A stretch of 27,318 nucleotides of DNA, taken from the IMG/VR virus record IMGVR_UViG_3300028840_002880, positions 1 through 27,318 of that record; one strand, written 5' to 3'. The notes beneath the pieces were generated by a model. That model saw only the letters and a list, made by a program, of their open reading frames with translations. It searched no databases and had not been told where the DNA came from. The DNA comes from a virus. Positions 6,442 through 12,882 of this stretch are shown here, piece after piece; position 1 is the stretch's first letter; every line of letters begins with the position of its first letter. The position numbers and the translations under genes are program-made.

Positions 6442-6502
6442 CTACAGACCGAGCCCGTTCCCGGTCTGTAGAAAGTATCGCCCGAACCTGGAAAGTTTGC
6501 AA
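6442..6502 (-). promoter_or_regulatory. Promoter with a perfect 10-bp inverted repeat at the start of its transcript (hairpin copy 2)
   Basis: Minus strand: TTGCAA at 6502-6497 as the -35 box, a 17-base spacer, GATACT at 6479-6474 as the -10 box (each 4/6). The perfect inverted repeat CTACAGACCG...CGGTCTGTAG (6471-6462 with 6451-6442, 10-base centre) begins 3 bases downstream. It therefore covers the expected start site. It contains the 25-base repeat also found at 6119-6143. It could be an operator or a hairpin at the very 5' end of the RNA. Confidence 0.6.
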
Positions 6503-6526
6503 TACTGAAGATTTGCCGAGATGGGG

Positions 6527-7207
6527 CTATTTTCGCCCGATCTTGCGGAGTTCGTAGACCGTTACCGGCAAAAGGGGCGCGCCATACTTGCGCGCCTCCC
6601 GGTCCGGGATGAACCGGAGGCAGTCTACCCTATGCCGCTTTGTGATCCTGTCCAGGGGGATCGCATACTCGCCGCGCTCGGTAAAACCAGGGACGCCGAC
6701 AACGTAACGATGCCCCCAAGTCCCGTCAGGATATAGGATCCTGTCGGTATGGACGCGGTCCCAACGTCGAGGAACCGCGACGACTTTCCAACCGGCGGAC
6801 TTGATCCATTCCAGGCGAGTCCAGTTTGTCGGATATGGACGCAAAGCGTCATAGTGCTTTCCGCCCTTCAGAAAATTCACATTCGCGAACGAGGTCGCGC
6901 GCTTGCCCGTGAAACGCGCGTCACTCGTCGGAGTGTAGCACGTTACAGGAATCCATTCGGTATGGACAGGGATCGGCACGAGTCGATAGGGAGGAGGTTT
7001 ATCCGCGGTCTGCTCCTCTATCTCGTCTCCCAGGTTTAAAGGTGCCTCCGCGGTCGCGGGCTGTTCGGCCTCCGATATGACAGATTTGGATTCGGGGAGG
7101 GCCGACCTCTGGACGGAGAACCAGAGGAACAAAACCGCGGCAACCGCGGAGGCGATAACGAGCAGAACGTCGGCGCGAGCCTCAGAACGGGATTGAAGTC
7201 GGTGCAT
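6527..7207 (-). CDS. Membrane-anchored 3D-domain protein, probable murein lytic transglycosylase-like enzyme, 226 aa
   Basis: A single hydrophobic segment (about residues 14-31, VLLVIASAVAAVLFLWF) follows a basic N-terminus and should anchor the protein with the rest outside the cytoplasm. An acidic linker follows. Residues 85-222 resemble the 3D (Asp-Asp-Asp) domain of MltA-type transglycosylases: IPVTCYTPTSD (Asp96), then LDRITKRHRVDCLRF (Asp186, Asp195), then REARKYGAPLLPVTVYEL. The three aspartates fall in the expected order. I infer cell-wall cleavage, perhaps as the endolysin, because no other wall hydrolase is visible. It lies 10 kb from the holin-like genes, which is unusual. It overlaps the upstream gene by 26 bases, and no clear ribosome site is seen. 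Confidence 0.55.
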   Translation of the reverse strand: MHRLQSRSEARADVLLVIASAVAAVLFLWFSVQRSALPESKSVISEAEQPATAEAPLNLGDEIEEQTADKPPPYRLVPIPVHTEWIPVTCYTPTSDARFTGKRATSFANVNFLKGGKHYDALRPYPTNWTRLEWIKSAGWKVVAVPRRWDRVHTDRILYPDGTWGHRYVVGVPGFTERGEYAIPLDRITKRHRVDCLRFIPDREARKYGAPLLPVTVYELRKIGRK

Positions 7208-7751
7208 TGCTTTTGCGACCTAACGCCGAGTTTTCGTATTCAATCAAGTCTTGGTCTTTGGGGTAGAGCGTTCTCGCCCGGACGAGCGCCTCCCAGGTCC
7301 CTATGTTTTGCCACCAGGGCGCCCGCGGTCTATGTCCGTTGCGCGCGTGACAAATGATCCAGGCGACAGGGGAGGGCATCCATTGCGGCGCCAAAACCTC
7401 GACGCGTCGCTCTACCTCGGCTTGTGTCGGATACTTTGCGCGCCATTGCACGAGGGGACCCTCGTCGGTATCGAGTTCGATCCGATCCCAGAGACCGCGC
7501 GCTACGTCCTCCCGTCTCATAGCATGAGGACAGGAACAAAGGGCCTCCCCCATTTCCAAAACCTTGCCCGCCCTGTAGACGATCGCTAGGATCCCCGTGC
7601 TCATGCAATCGAGACAATGGGCCTGGGCGCGCTCGTCCTTGTTCTCGGCGTTATGCTCTCCGCGCTTTATGAGTTTCGCCGCGGTTTTTGTGTCCAGGAG
7701 TTTGCAGAAAGCCTCCGTCAAATCGGAGGGATTGCGTTCGTTATCTCCCAT
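7182..7751 (-). CDS. Uncharacterised protein downstream of the replication initiator, 189 aa
   Basis: Two cysteine pairs (HCLDCMSTG near residues 45-50 and ALCSCPHA near residues 70-76) suggest a zinc site. A C-terminal helical part contains YPTQAEVERRVEVLAPQW. It has no Walker motif, so a DnaC-type ATPase is unlikely. Its place immediately after a DnaD/O-like gene suggests a replication role, but that is only context. ATG 7751 lies 5 bases after GAAAGGGC, and those bases lie inside the upstream 44-aa gene. Confidence 0.6.
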   Translation of the reverse strand: MGDNERNPSDLTEAFCKLLDTKTAAKLIKRGEHNAENKDERAQAHCLDCMSTGILAIVYRAGKVLEMGEALCSCPHAMRREDVARGLWDRIELDTDEGPLVQWRAKYPTQAEVERRVEVLAPQWMPSPVAWIICHARNGHRPRAPWWQNIGTWEALVRARTLYPKDQDLIEYENSALGRKSNAPTSIPF

Positions 7752-7875
7752 CGTTTGCCCTTTCTAGTTTCTTGAACTCAACAACCCAAACCCAGGGAAT
7801 GGCCGTTACCTCTCCGAACTCAGTAGGCTTGACCGCGTCTATTACGTCTTGCAGCTTTCCGTCAGAATCACCCAT
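7741..7875 (-). CDS. Small uncharacterised protein, 44 aa
   Basis: Found by direct translation. ATG 7875 has GAGAGGAGG 9 bases upstream and overlaps the stop of the replication gene by 8 bases. The product starts MGDSDGKLQDVIDAV and contains an aromatic strand IPWVWVVEFKKLE. The stop overlaps the next gene by 11 bases. The strong ribosome site and overlaps on both sides argue that it is real. No family is recognised. Confidence 0.55.
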   Translation of the reverse strand: MGDSDGKLQDVIDAVKPTEFGEVTAIPWVWVVEFKKLERANDGR

Positions 7876-8935
7876 TGCGCCGCGCCTCCTCTCTGAACCC
7901 GAGATAGTTCAAACAGATTTCCAGGCGTCTCGATTCGTTGAGACCAAGACTTTCAAGCCAGATCGCGAGCGCCCTTTTTGCCTCCTGCCGTCCGCGCCAG
8001 GGCGTCCGCGCTTTCCAGATCGCGAGATCCTTTCGGGCTTGATCTGGGAACGGTTCGCGTCGGATATGCTCGATCGTTACGCGGTTCGGGATAGACGACG
8101 TCGAGGCAGGGGGAACCCAGGACGGATCCGCGTACTCCTCCCAGGCGCCGGACGGTCCGAGGAACGTTACCGCTTGCTTGGTAAATCTGGGTTCTTCCCC
8201 CATCCGTTCCCTGGCGTAGTTGGACGCCGCGCGGACCAGTTGCTCCCTGGTCGCCCCGTTGCGGACGAGTCGGTCCCATTTCTGGAACGCGCCGCGCTTT
8301 GGATTGCCTCCCTCTCGTTTCGGATATGCCGCCCAGAACTCTTCAAAATCTACAGGGTAGGTATCACCAGACCCACCGCGTTTCTCGATCTTCCCGCGCG
8401 TCTTGCGGGCCTTGCCGTTGCTCTTGGAGTCTGGCGCCTGCTCTGTCTCGATCTGAGCGATCCCCTCGCGCGCGGGCGCGGGCGCGCGTCCGGATTCCGG
8501 ATTCCGGACTCCGGTTCCGGAGTTCCCAGACCCAAGATCCCAAGTTCCTACTGAGTCCGCTACTGAGTCCGATACTGAGTCCGATTTATCCGTTTTCGGA
8601 TCTATTACCGCAAAATCTAGGTCTTTTCTCGAAAGCAAACCCTGTAGCCAGGATGGGCAATGCTTCGGCCAATCATGGAGGACGATCCGATAGCGTTTTG
8701 ACTCGTCCGCCCAACCAGATTGCACCAGTGCAGCAACAAACTGCTCAGGGTCCCCCGTCCATTCGACCGCGGTCGCGAGGACCGAATCCGGCCATTTCCC
8801 GACGTCTCCCTGAGGAGCATAGTCACAAGCCCACGCCCAGAGTTCTTCAAGGATGCCGACCGCGTGAAGTCTTGGCACTCCAAGTAACGACGCGAGCGCG
8901 ATCGTTTTCGGATGCCGTGTTCCGCCCTTTTTCAA
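7868..8935 (-). CDS. Phage replication initiator / helicase-loader-like protein (DnaD/O type), 355 aa
   Basis: The N-terminal 110 residues form a winged-helix region (KTIALASLLGVPRLHAVG, later GKWPDSVLATAVEW and RIVLHDWPKHC). A low-complexity Ser/Asp/Gly linker follows. At about residues 190-290 the protein reads DFEEFWAAYPKREGG, KRGAFQKWDRLV, RFTKQAVTFLG and WEEYADP, the pattern typical of the C-terminal domain of phage O/DnaD-like replication proteins that bind DNA and recruit the helicase. The start is TTG 8935, supported by GGGGAGG 7 bases upstream. The open frame has no better ATG at the N-terminal domain boundary. Confidence 0.75.
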   Translation of the reverse strand: MKKGGTRHPKTIALASLLGVPRLHAVGILEELWAWACDYAPQGDVGKWPDSVLATAVEWTGDPEQFVAALVQSGWADESKRYRIVLHDWPKHCPSWLQGLLSRKDLDFAVIDPKTDKSDSVSDSVADSVGTWDLGSGNSGTGVRNPESGRAPAPAREGIAQIETEQAPDSKSNGKARKTRGKIEKRGGSGDTYPVDFEEFWAAYPKREGGNPKRGAFQKWDRLVRNGATREQLVRAASNYARERMGEEPRFTKQAVTFLGPSGAWEEYADPSWVPPASTSSIPNRVTIEHIRREPFPDQARKDLAIWKARTPWRGRQEAKRALAIWLESLGLNESRRLEICLNYLGFREEARRNG

Positions 8936-8953
8936 TCCGTTGCCTCCCCTTTG

Positions 8954-9253
8954 TTATCGCTTCGCGGTTATCCTGTTGGACCTCTGGATAGAGGCGCAAC
9001 GCGGACAATGAAACGTGAGAACGTCCGCCCCGTCGAAACCCTCCTCTATGTTTTCGACTCGGACCGTCTCCTCGGAAAACCATTCGACGCATTTCGAACA
9101 GTAAACCTTGATAACGGGCCGCGCAGATTTGAGAAACCTCGCCCAGGTGTATCGACAAACCAGACAGGTAAAACGATCGTGATCGATCTCCTCTATTGTC
9201 TCGATCATTTTCCCGCCGCATTTTGGACAGGGATGGATATCAGTCGGAGGCAT
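8954..9253 (-). CDS. Double zinc-ribbon protein, 99 aa
   Basis: Four CxxC pairs are visible: CPKC (Cys9, Cys12), CLVC (near 30-33), CSKC (near 51-54) and CPRC (near 82-85). They form two zinc ribbons in tandem, separated by a basic segment WARFLKSARPVIK. The C-terminus is basic (RSNRITAKR), which suggests nucleic-acid binding. ATG 9253 has AGGGG before it. It immediately precedes the replication gene and may be co-translated with it. No specific family is assigned. Confidence 0.7.
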   Translation of the reverse strand: MPPTDIHPCPKCGGKMIETIEEIDHDRFTCLVCRYTWARFLKSARPVIKVYCSKCVEWFSEETVRVENIEEGFDGADVLTFHCPRCASIQRSNRITAKR

Positions 9254-9264
9254 TTCGTCCCCTC

Positions 9265-9516
9265 CTAGTCGTAGTTGCCCATAGCTAAATCTGAATCGAG
9301 ATCCTTGTCCCTACGAATGGCATACGCGTCCGGATCCTCGTCCTCGTCGTAGTCGTCTGGATAGTAATCCGAGGGATCCGCCTCCTCGTATGCGTCGCAA
9401 GTATGCGAGGCGAGGCACGAGAAGCAGAGAACAGCCCTACACCCGTCGCATTCGATAGCCTCGTCGTCTATGGCGTCCCCGCAATCCTCACAGTTTTGTG
9501 CCTGCTCAAGATCCAT
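9265..9516 (-). CDS. RING/treble-clef-like zinc protein with acidic tail, 83 aa
   Basis: The N-terminal part reads CEDC, then ECDGCRAVLCFSCLASHTCDAY: three CxxC-type pairs plus a His and Cys, arranged like a B-box or RING-type cross-braced zinc fold. From about residue 45 the protein is strongly acidic (DDYDEDEDPDAY). Of two adjacent ATGs (9522 and 9516) I prefer 9516, because GGAAGGGG is 6 bases upstream of it but abuts the first. It overlaps the upstream gene by 11 bases. An acidic tail can mimic DNA, but no such function is shown. Confidence 0.6.
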   Translation of the reverse strand: MDLEQAQNCEDCGDAIDDEAIECDGCRAVLCFSCLASHTCDAYEEADPSDYYPDDYDEDEDPDAYAIRRDKDLDSDLAMGNYD

Positions 9517-9718
9517 CGTCATCCCCTTCCGTTTGTGCGAGCGCGAGAGCGACAGCAGCACGGATAAACTCCTCGCATGCCTCGCCACCAGCACAATCTC
9601 GGATGGTCGCCTCGCTGCACGGCCACTCGGGCACGGTAGACCAATTGCACACTCCGACTCCCCGTATATGCCACGGACCATGGTCCAGTTTTTTTACGCA
9701 CACGCGTTCTTCTTCCAT
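9506..9718 (-). CDS. Uncharacterised small Cys-containing protein, 70 aa
   Basis: The start is ATG 9718 (MEEERVCVKKLDHG), which overlaps the previous stop as TGATG with GGGAAGGGGGAG just before it. The protein has five cysteines without a regular CxxC spacing and an Ala-rich C-terminal helix (FIRAAVALALAQ) ending in acidic GDDDGS. The longer frame to 9763 shadows the upstream gene. No family is recognised. Confidence 0.5.
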   Translation of the reverse strand: MEEERVCVKKLDHGPWHIRGVGVCNWSTVPEWPCSEATIRDCAGGEACEEFIRAAVALALAQTEGDDDGS

Positions 9719-9984
9719 CACTCCCCCTTCCCTTCCCACGCCCGCCGCGCAATGTCCCCGCAATACGTGTTACCGGGTAGCCGCTCGATTTCCGCAAGAG
9801 CCTCGCGCAGCCGCTTGATCTCCTTGCAATGACAGTCAGCTTGTAGCCCGCCATCTACCCATGATCCTCCGCAACAATCACAATGTCGGATCATGCTCTT
9901 CAACCGCTCGACCTCGGCTTCCAGCGCATTGCGTTCCCGCATGAGGCAGGCCTGGCAGTTGCAGCCCTGTTCGTGGTCACACAT
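9718..9984 (-). CDS. Coiled-coil protein with Cys clusters, paralogous in its C-terminus to the 11779-12189 gene, 88 aa
   Basis: Begins [18 protein letters not shown] at ATG 9984, then a coiled-coil (NALEAEVERLKSMI), a Cys-rich turn (HCDCCGGSW), and the ending LREALAEIERLPGNTYCGDI. The last 30 residues match the end of the 11779-12189 product almost exactly, at DNA level too (9739-9820 against 11798-11880). The gene overlaps its upstream neighbour by 8 bases. The start is preceded by GGAAGGGGGCGAG. The function is unknown; the shared end may be a protein-interaction motif. Confidence 0.6.
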   Translation of the reverse strand: MCDHEQGCNCQACLMRERNALEAEVERLKSMIRHCDCCGGSWVDGGLQADCHCKEIKRLREALAEIERLPGNTYCGDIARRAWEGKGE

Positions 9985-10807
9985 CACTCGCCCCCTTCCC
10001 TTCCGCGCCCGCGTCATCCATCATCGCCCACCCCACCACGCCACTATCCACCGGCACGGCAATTGCCAGACCATTCCGGTAGGCCTCGCGTATGCCGGTC
10101 GTCAGCGCCAGCGGATCACCACCGTCCACCCATCCCATCGACCTGGCGACATAGACGCATAGCGCGCCCCGTGCGGCCCGTGCGTCCCATGCGTCCCATG
10201 CGGCCCGTGCGTCCCATGCGTCCTGTGCGGCCCATGCGGCCCGTGCGTCCCGTGCGACCCATGCGTCCCGTGCGACCCATGCGTCCCATGCGTCCCATGC
10301 GTCCCGTGCGCTATCGTATCTGCGCAATTGCCAGGTTATGCCACGGGCATCCAGCGCCGACTGGAGCGCCGACGCCACTGCGTCGGCATCGTGCTGTGGC
10401 CTCGCCAGTGCCTCGCGCCATGCGATTTGTTCGTTGACCAGCCCGTCGATGATCGAATCCAGACCGCACCCGAGACACATTTCAGCCAGCGGCTCGCGCA
10501 GGTCCGTGATCTCCTCGATGATCTCCCATGTTGACGCGCGCATCTTGTCTCCGCGCTCCGTGATTTTGGCCCGCGTCTGCACGCGCCACAGCCGCGATGG
10601 CCAGCCATCTGGCCAGAGCCCGGCAATGCGCAGAGCGGTGGCAGCAGACCGGCACGCGTTCCAGCCTGCGCCGCACTCGGCGATGCCGCGATTCACGCGG
10701 ACGCGTGGCAGCCGATGGGGCAGGCTGCCGTCCCAGATGGGATCGCCTCCGCGCACGGGCGGTCGCAGGTCGTGTGTCGTCACCTTGTATGCCAATGTTT
10801 TAGCCAT
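9977..10807 (-). CDS. Phage accessory protein with internal (W/R)-(D/V/A)-A tripeptide repeats, 276 aa
   Basis: The N-terminal 75 residues ([16 protein letters not shown] to [14 protein letters not shown]) form a Trp- and Gly-rich beta domain like that of other uncharacterised phage proteins. The middle contains [16 protein letters not shown], which should be helical. Residues around 165-215 are a run of three-residue repeats of Trp or Arg, then Asp, Val or Ala, then Ala, encoded by the 9-bp repeat at 10163-10306. A normal C-terminal domain follows. Proteins with similar Ala-Trp-Asp repeats occur in other phages without a known role. ATG 10807 overlaps the upstream stop as TGATG and has GGAGGAG 6 bases upstream. 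Confidence 0.65.
   Translation of the reverse strand: MAKTLAYKVTTHDLRPPVRGGDPIWDGSLPHRLPRVRVNRGIAECGAGWNACRSAATALRIAGLWPDGWPSRLWRVQTRAKITERGDKMRASTWEIIEEITDLREPLAEMCLGCGLDSIIDGLVNEQIAWREALARPQHDADAVASALQSALDARGITWQLRRYDSARDAWDAWDAWVARDAWVARDARAAWAAQDAWDARAAWDAWDARAARGALCVYVARSMGWVDGGDPLALTTGIREAYRNGLAIAVPVDSGVVGWAMMDDAGAEGKGASDV
10163..10306 (-). repeat. Tandem 9-bp repeat, about 16 units, inside a coding region
   Basis: Read on the plus strand the unit is TGCG(T/G/A)CCC(A/G). Fifteen near-perfect units run from 10172 to 10306, with one degenerate unit before them. Because the unit is 9 bp, all frames stay open and several false ORFs of MGR or MRP repeats appear. Variation is limited to two positions, which in the real frame exchange Trp/Arg and Asp/Val/Ala. 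Replication slippage would change the protein by whole tripeptides. Confidence 0.9.
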
Positions 10808-11058
10808 CACTCACTCCTCCCCTTCCGTGCCTTGTGCCCGCGAGGGCGGACAGCACACGACACACACGCGCACTCATCACTCCCAACAATTGCGTGTGCC
10901 AGCGCGGATGTCACAATGTGCTTACGATCACGCAATTCTTCTAGCGTGTCGCCAAACACCCACGCTATGCGTTCGGGCTCGGGGTTGTAGTACAGCACTT
11001 CGCCCATGTAGCCCTCGGCGGTCTTTCGGTCCTTGATGCCGGGAAGTACGCTAGGCAT
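10807..11058 (-). CDS. Uncharacterised small protein, 83 aa
   Basis: Starts MPSVLPGIKDRKTAEG at ATG 11058, which overlaps the upstream stop as TAATG. A GAGGGAAGAATA stretch precedes the start. The middle contains RIAWVFGDTLEELRDRKHIV, likely strand then helix, and the C-terminus has CACVSC and a basic end. No family is recognised. Both gene boundaries are stop-start overlaps typical of this block. Confidence 0.55.
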   Translation of the reverse strand: MPSVLPGIKDRKTAEGYMGEVLYYNPEPERIAWVFGDTLEELRDRKHIVTSALAHAIVGSDECACVSCAVRPRGHKARKGRSE

Positions 11059-11246
11059 TATTCTTCCCTCAACAATTCTTGCTCTCGCAGGAACGCGAGC
11101 AACGCATCGGATGGTGTATCTCCAAATGCACAGCAGGATTCCTGAATGTTCTCGAAATCATCCCACGCTGCCATGTAGGAATCCCCATCGGGACGAATGA
11201 TTATCTTCATCCCGTCATTCTCTATGAGCATAATGCCGACATTCAC
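11058..11246 (-). CDS. HicB-like small protein, 62 aa
   Basis: The sequence follows the HicB antitoxin-type fold: strand (MKIIIRPDGDSYMAAWDD), then FGDTPSDALLAFLREQ, the conserved G-D-T-P-x-x-A-L turn and helix. Many phages carry such stand-alone domains. No HicA-like toxin (small, with a catalytic His) is seen nearby, so a toxin-antitoxin pair is not supported. GTG 11246 overlaps the previous stop as GTGA and has GAGG about 8 bases upstream; ATG five codons later is an alternative. Confidence 0.6.
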   Translation of the reverse strand: MNVGIMLIENDGMKIIIRPDGDSYMAAWDDFENIQESCCAFGDTPSDALLAFLREQELLREE

Positions 11247-11602
11247 AGCAATTCCTCTTTCACCATCTTCACCGCATCGATCTTCGCCACGGCCCGCGTG
11301 GCGAGGCCCTGCTCACAGGCGTATCGCTGAATCTCGGCGCTAGATGAAACGATCCACCGCTCCTTGATGTCTGCCTCAATTGCGGCGTCTAACACTTGAT
11401 ACCCGTTTTCCTCTCGCGGAAATCCGCCGTAGGACATCGGGATTTTCCCGTCGCATACCAAGTGTGTGACGCCGCCATCACGGATCATTCTGATGGCCAT
11501 GTTGGCGTCTGGCGCGAACAGTGCGTCGATCCCTGCTTCTTCGCACTGCTCTTCGTACATCGCCAGAATGCTCTCGTCGTCGTCCACAAACAGCGTTGTC
11601 AT
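11243..11602 (-). CDS. Stand-alone response-regulator receiver domain (CheY-like), 119 aa
   Basis: The full receiver signature is present: acidic pocket VDDDE (Asp7-Asp9), phospho-acceptor Asp51 in LVCDGKIP, the conserved Ser in IVSSSAE (Ser86-88), and Lys107 in VAKID. The length equals one receiver domain, with no output domain. In bacteria such proteins accept phosphate from histidine kinases and signal through protein contacts. In a phage it could tap or buffer a host two-component pathway, which is inference. A gap of about 175 bases holding a tRNA-like element separates it from the upstream gene. It overlaps the HicB-like gene by GTGA. Confidence 0.75.
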   Translation of the reverse strand: MTTLFVDDDESILAMYEEQCEEAGIDALFAPDANMAIRMIRDGGVTHLVCDGKIPMSYGGFPREENGYQVLDAAIEADIKERWIVSSSAEIQRYACEQGLATRAVAKIDAVKMVKEELL

Positions 11603-11778
11603 GGTATTCTCCCCAAATCAAAGTTACCTGATTTCGCCGACACTAGTAGGCGAGGTGGGACTCGAACCCACATGTAACCAATTACGGTTTCTACACCTTA
11701 TAAGAGTGAGCCGATACTCGCCTAAAATCTAAAATACATTGCCTTGCTAGGACCCGCCGCCGCGTCGTTTTTGTGTCA
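11603..11778 (-). other. Intergenic region with the tRNA-like element; nothing else clear
   Basis: Outside the tRNA-like element at 11648-11723 the stretch holds a 10-codon open frame at 11749-11780, whose ATG overlaps the upstream stop as TGATG. That might be a gene remnant. I see no convincing promoter or terminator. The sequence is noticeably more AT-rich than its surroundings. Confidence 0.4.
11648..11723 (-). tRNA. tRNA-like element, perfect acceptor and T arms, no normal D arm
   Basis: On the minus strand AGGCGAG (11723-11717) pairs fully with CTCGCCT (11654-11648). GTGGG-TTCGAGT-CCCAC (11671-11655) is a canonical T arm next to it. Total length is 76. The middle does not fold normally: CACT-CTTATAA-GGTG could be an anticodon arm with anticodon UAU (Ile, codon AUA), but that leaves only 7 bases for the D arm and 22 bases (with an AACC/GGTT hairpin) as variable arm. 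CCA is not encoded. It may be a divergent tRNA, a decayed tRNA, or a mimic. An attP segment matching a tRNA 3' end is a further possibility. Confidence 0.5.
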
Positions 11779-12189
11779 TCACTCACTCCCTCCCAGTGCC
11801 CGCCGCGCAATGTCCCCGTAGTAGGTGTTGCCGGGTAGTTTTTCGATCTCGGTCAACGCGGCCCGCAGCCGCGTGTGCTCTTCGTCGAGTTCCCCGACCG
11901 ATTCGTCCAGGAGTTCATACGCCGCCCGCAGCCGATCGATCTCGGATTCATACCGGCACCGCGCGCACGGATCGTCCACCGGGCAATGGCTGCCGCTCCA
12001 ATCGGCCAGCCCCACACCCGCCTGTCGGCAGTCAAGGCCGCGCATAATGTCCTCCAGCGTTCTGACCCGATCGCGTTCCCGCTCCACTTCCTCGGCGGCG
12101 TCAACCAAAGCGTTGAACATATCCCACGGCACCATAATCACCCCGTTTGGACGGCGCATCCGTTGGAGTTGTTCGCGCTCAAGATTCAT
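11779..12189 (-). CDS. Coiled-coil protein, paralogous in its C-terminus to the 9718-9984 gene, 136 aa
   Basis: ATG 12189 (MNLEREQLQRM) follows GGAAGGGGGCGAG. The first third has a conserved-looking VIMVPWDMFNALVDAAEEVE. A Cys-rich centre (HCPVDDPCARCRYE) and a coiled-coil (EIDRLRAAYELLDE) follow. It ends LTEIEKLPGNTYYGDIARRA, nearly identical to the end of the 9718-9984 product. Phage proteins with this kind of end exist but have no known function. The longer open frame to 12300 lies inside the upstream gene. Confidence 0.6.
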   Translation of the reverse strand: MNLEREQLQRMRRPNGVIMVPWDMFNALVDAAEEVERERDRVRTLEDIMRGLDCRQAGVGLADWSGSHCPVDDPCARCRYESEIDRLRAAYELLDESVGELDEEHTRLRAALTEIEKLPGNTYYGDIARRALGGSE

Positions 12190-12484
12190 CCTCGCCCCCT
12201 TCCGCGTTGTCCAGAGGCGTCTCCGGCGCTTTCTCGATCTTCTGGAGGCGGTACTCCTCCAGGATCGTAGCGAGGTCCTTCCCCTCCGTCTCGGAGACAT
12301 ACCGGCAGACCGTGAGGGTCGCCGGTTTCATTGCCTCGACCTCCAGGCAAATCGATATAACACGCAGTCCGCCGAGCCCCAGGGCATCCAGGAGAGGTAC
12401 AACGGACTCCCCGGCTCCGAACAAAATGGGCGCCCTATCTGGCTCCGTAAAATCGGCGGATGGGCTCCCCGGTTCCTCTACCAT
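12179..12484 (-). CDS. Uncharacterised phage protein, 101 aa
   Basis: The core is a helix LLDALGLGGLRVISICLEVE followed by a strand region (PATLTVCRYV) and a helix (LATILEEYRLQK), ending in an acidic tail. I recall similar small proteins in other phage nonstructural regions but know no function. ATG 12484 overlaps the upstream stop as TAATG. It overlaps the next gene by 11 bases. Confidence 0.6.
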   Translation of the reverse strand: MVEEPGSPSADFTEPDRAPILFGAGESVVPLLDALGLGGLRVISICLEVEAMKPATLTVCRYVSETEGKDLATILEEYRLQKIEKAPETPLDNAEGGEDES

Positions 12485-12882
12485 TAGAAACGCGCCTCCT
12501 CTAGGATCTGCTCGTCTACCGGAATTTCGTTACAGACCCATTTTTTAGCTTTCGCGCCGCGTTTGATCGGCGCTTTCCGCCAACCATGCACCTCGATACG
12601 TCCGCCGGATCTCAACCATTCCAGGGCCTCCGGTATCTCCGCGAGTTTGTGAACCCTCGCGCGGGCGTTGCTCGCGCTCGTCGTCTGGACAAGCAGGATA
12701 CCGATTCCAGGTTGACAGGCGATCAAATCGCAACCCCAGAGGTCTCGGCGGACGCCCTGCTTTGTCGGCCTGGATACCCCGTCCTCTCCATCCCTCCAGT
12801 AGGGTTGCCAATACTCGACCTTTGCTACCGTCCATCCGCGGGACCTTAACAGTTCGGTCGATCTGGACGTCGGCGAACTCAT
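12484..12882 (-). CDS. PD-(D/E)XK-like nuclease (resolvase/VRR-type candidate), 132 aa
   Basis: A short helix with Glu10 (RSTELLRSRG) and strand AKVEYWQPYW lead to RRDLWGCDLIACQ (Asp47, Asp52) and then ILLVQTTSASNARARVHKL. This has the order of a PD-(D/E)XK core, with Gln66 in place of the acidic residue and Thr at the usual Lys position, as in some phage nuclease families with a VQxT motif. A later GWRK motif is also typical. I infer a nuclease or resolvase of DNA branches, with activity uncertain because of the substitutions. ATG 12882 overlaps the upstream stop as ATGA; a TTG at 12903 is less likely. Confidence 0.55.
   Translation of the reverse strand: MSSPTSRSTELLRSRGWTVAKVEYWQPYWRDGEDGVSRPTKQGVRRDLWGCDLIACQPGIGILLVQTTSASNARARVHKLAEIPEALEWLRSGGRIEVHGWRKAPIKRGAKAKKWVCNEIPVDEQILEEARF

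Noticed and set aside
7688-8554. 288-codon plus-strand open frame
   Set aside because: Antisense to the replication initiator gene; no ribosome site and low-complexity composition.
10116-10298. Frames of MGR or MRP repeats across 10.1-10.4 kb on both strands
   Set aside because: They are by-products of a 9-bp repeat that has no stops in any frame. The frame in the 9977-10807 gene is flanked by normal protein on both sides.
10163-10306. Possible CRISPR array
   Set aside because: The repeats are 9 bp, directly adjacent and without spacers, and lie inside a coding frame.
11058-11246. HicAB toxin-antitoxin system
   Set aside because: Only the HicB-like domain is seen; neither neighbour looks like a HicA toxin.
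11648-11671. attP core from the tRNA 3' end
   Set aside because: A matching 5' acceptor arm is present at correct distance and no integrase is seen in the window, so I prefer a tRNA-like element. It remains possible if an integrase lies outside.
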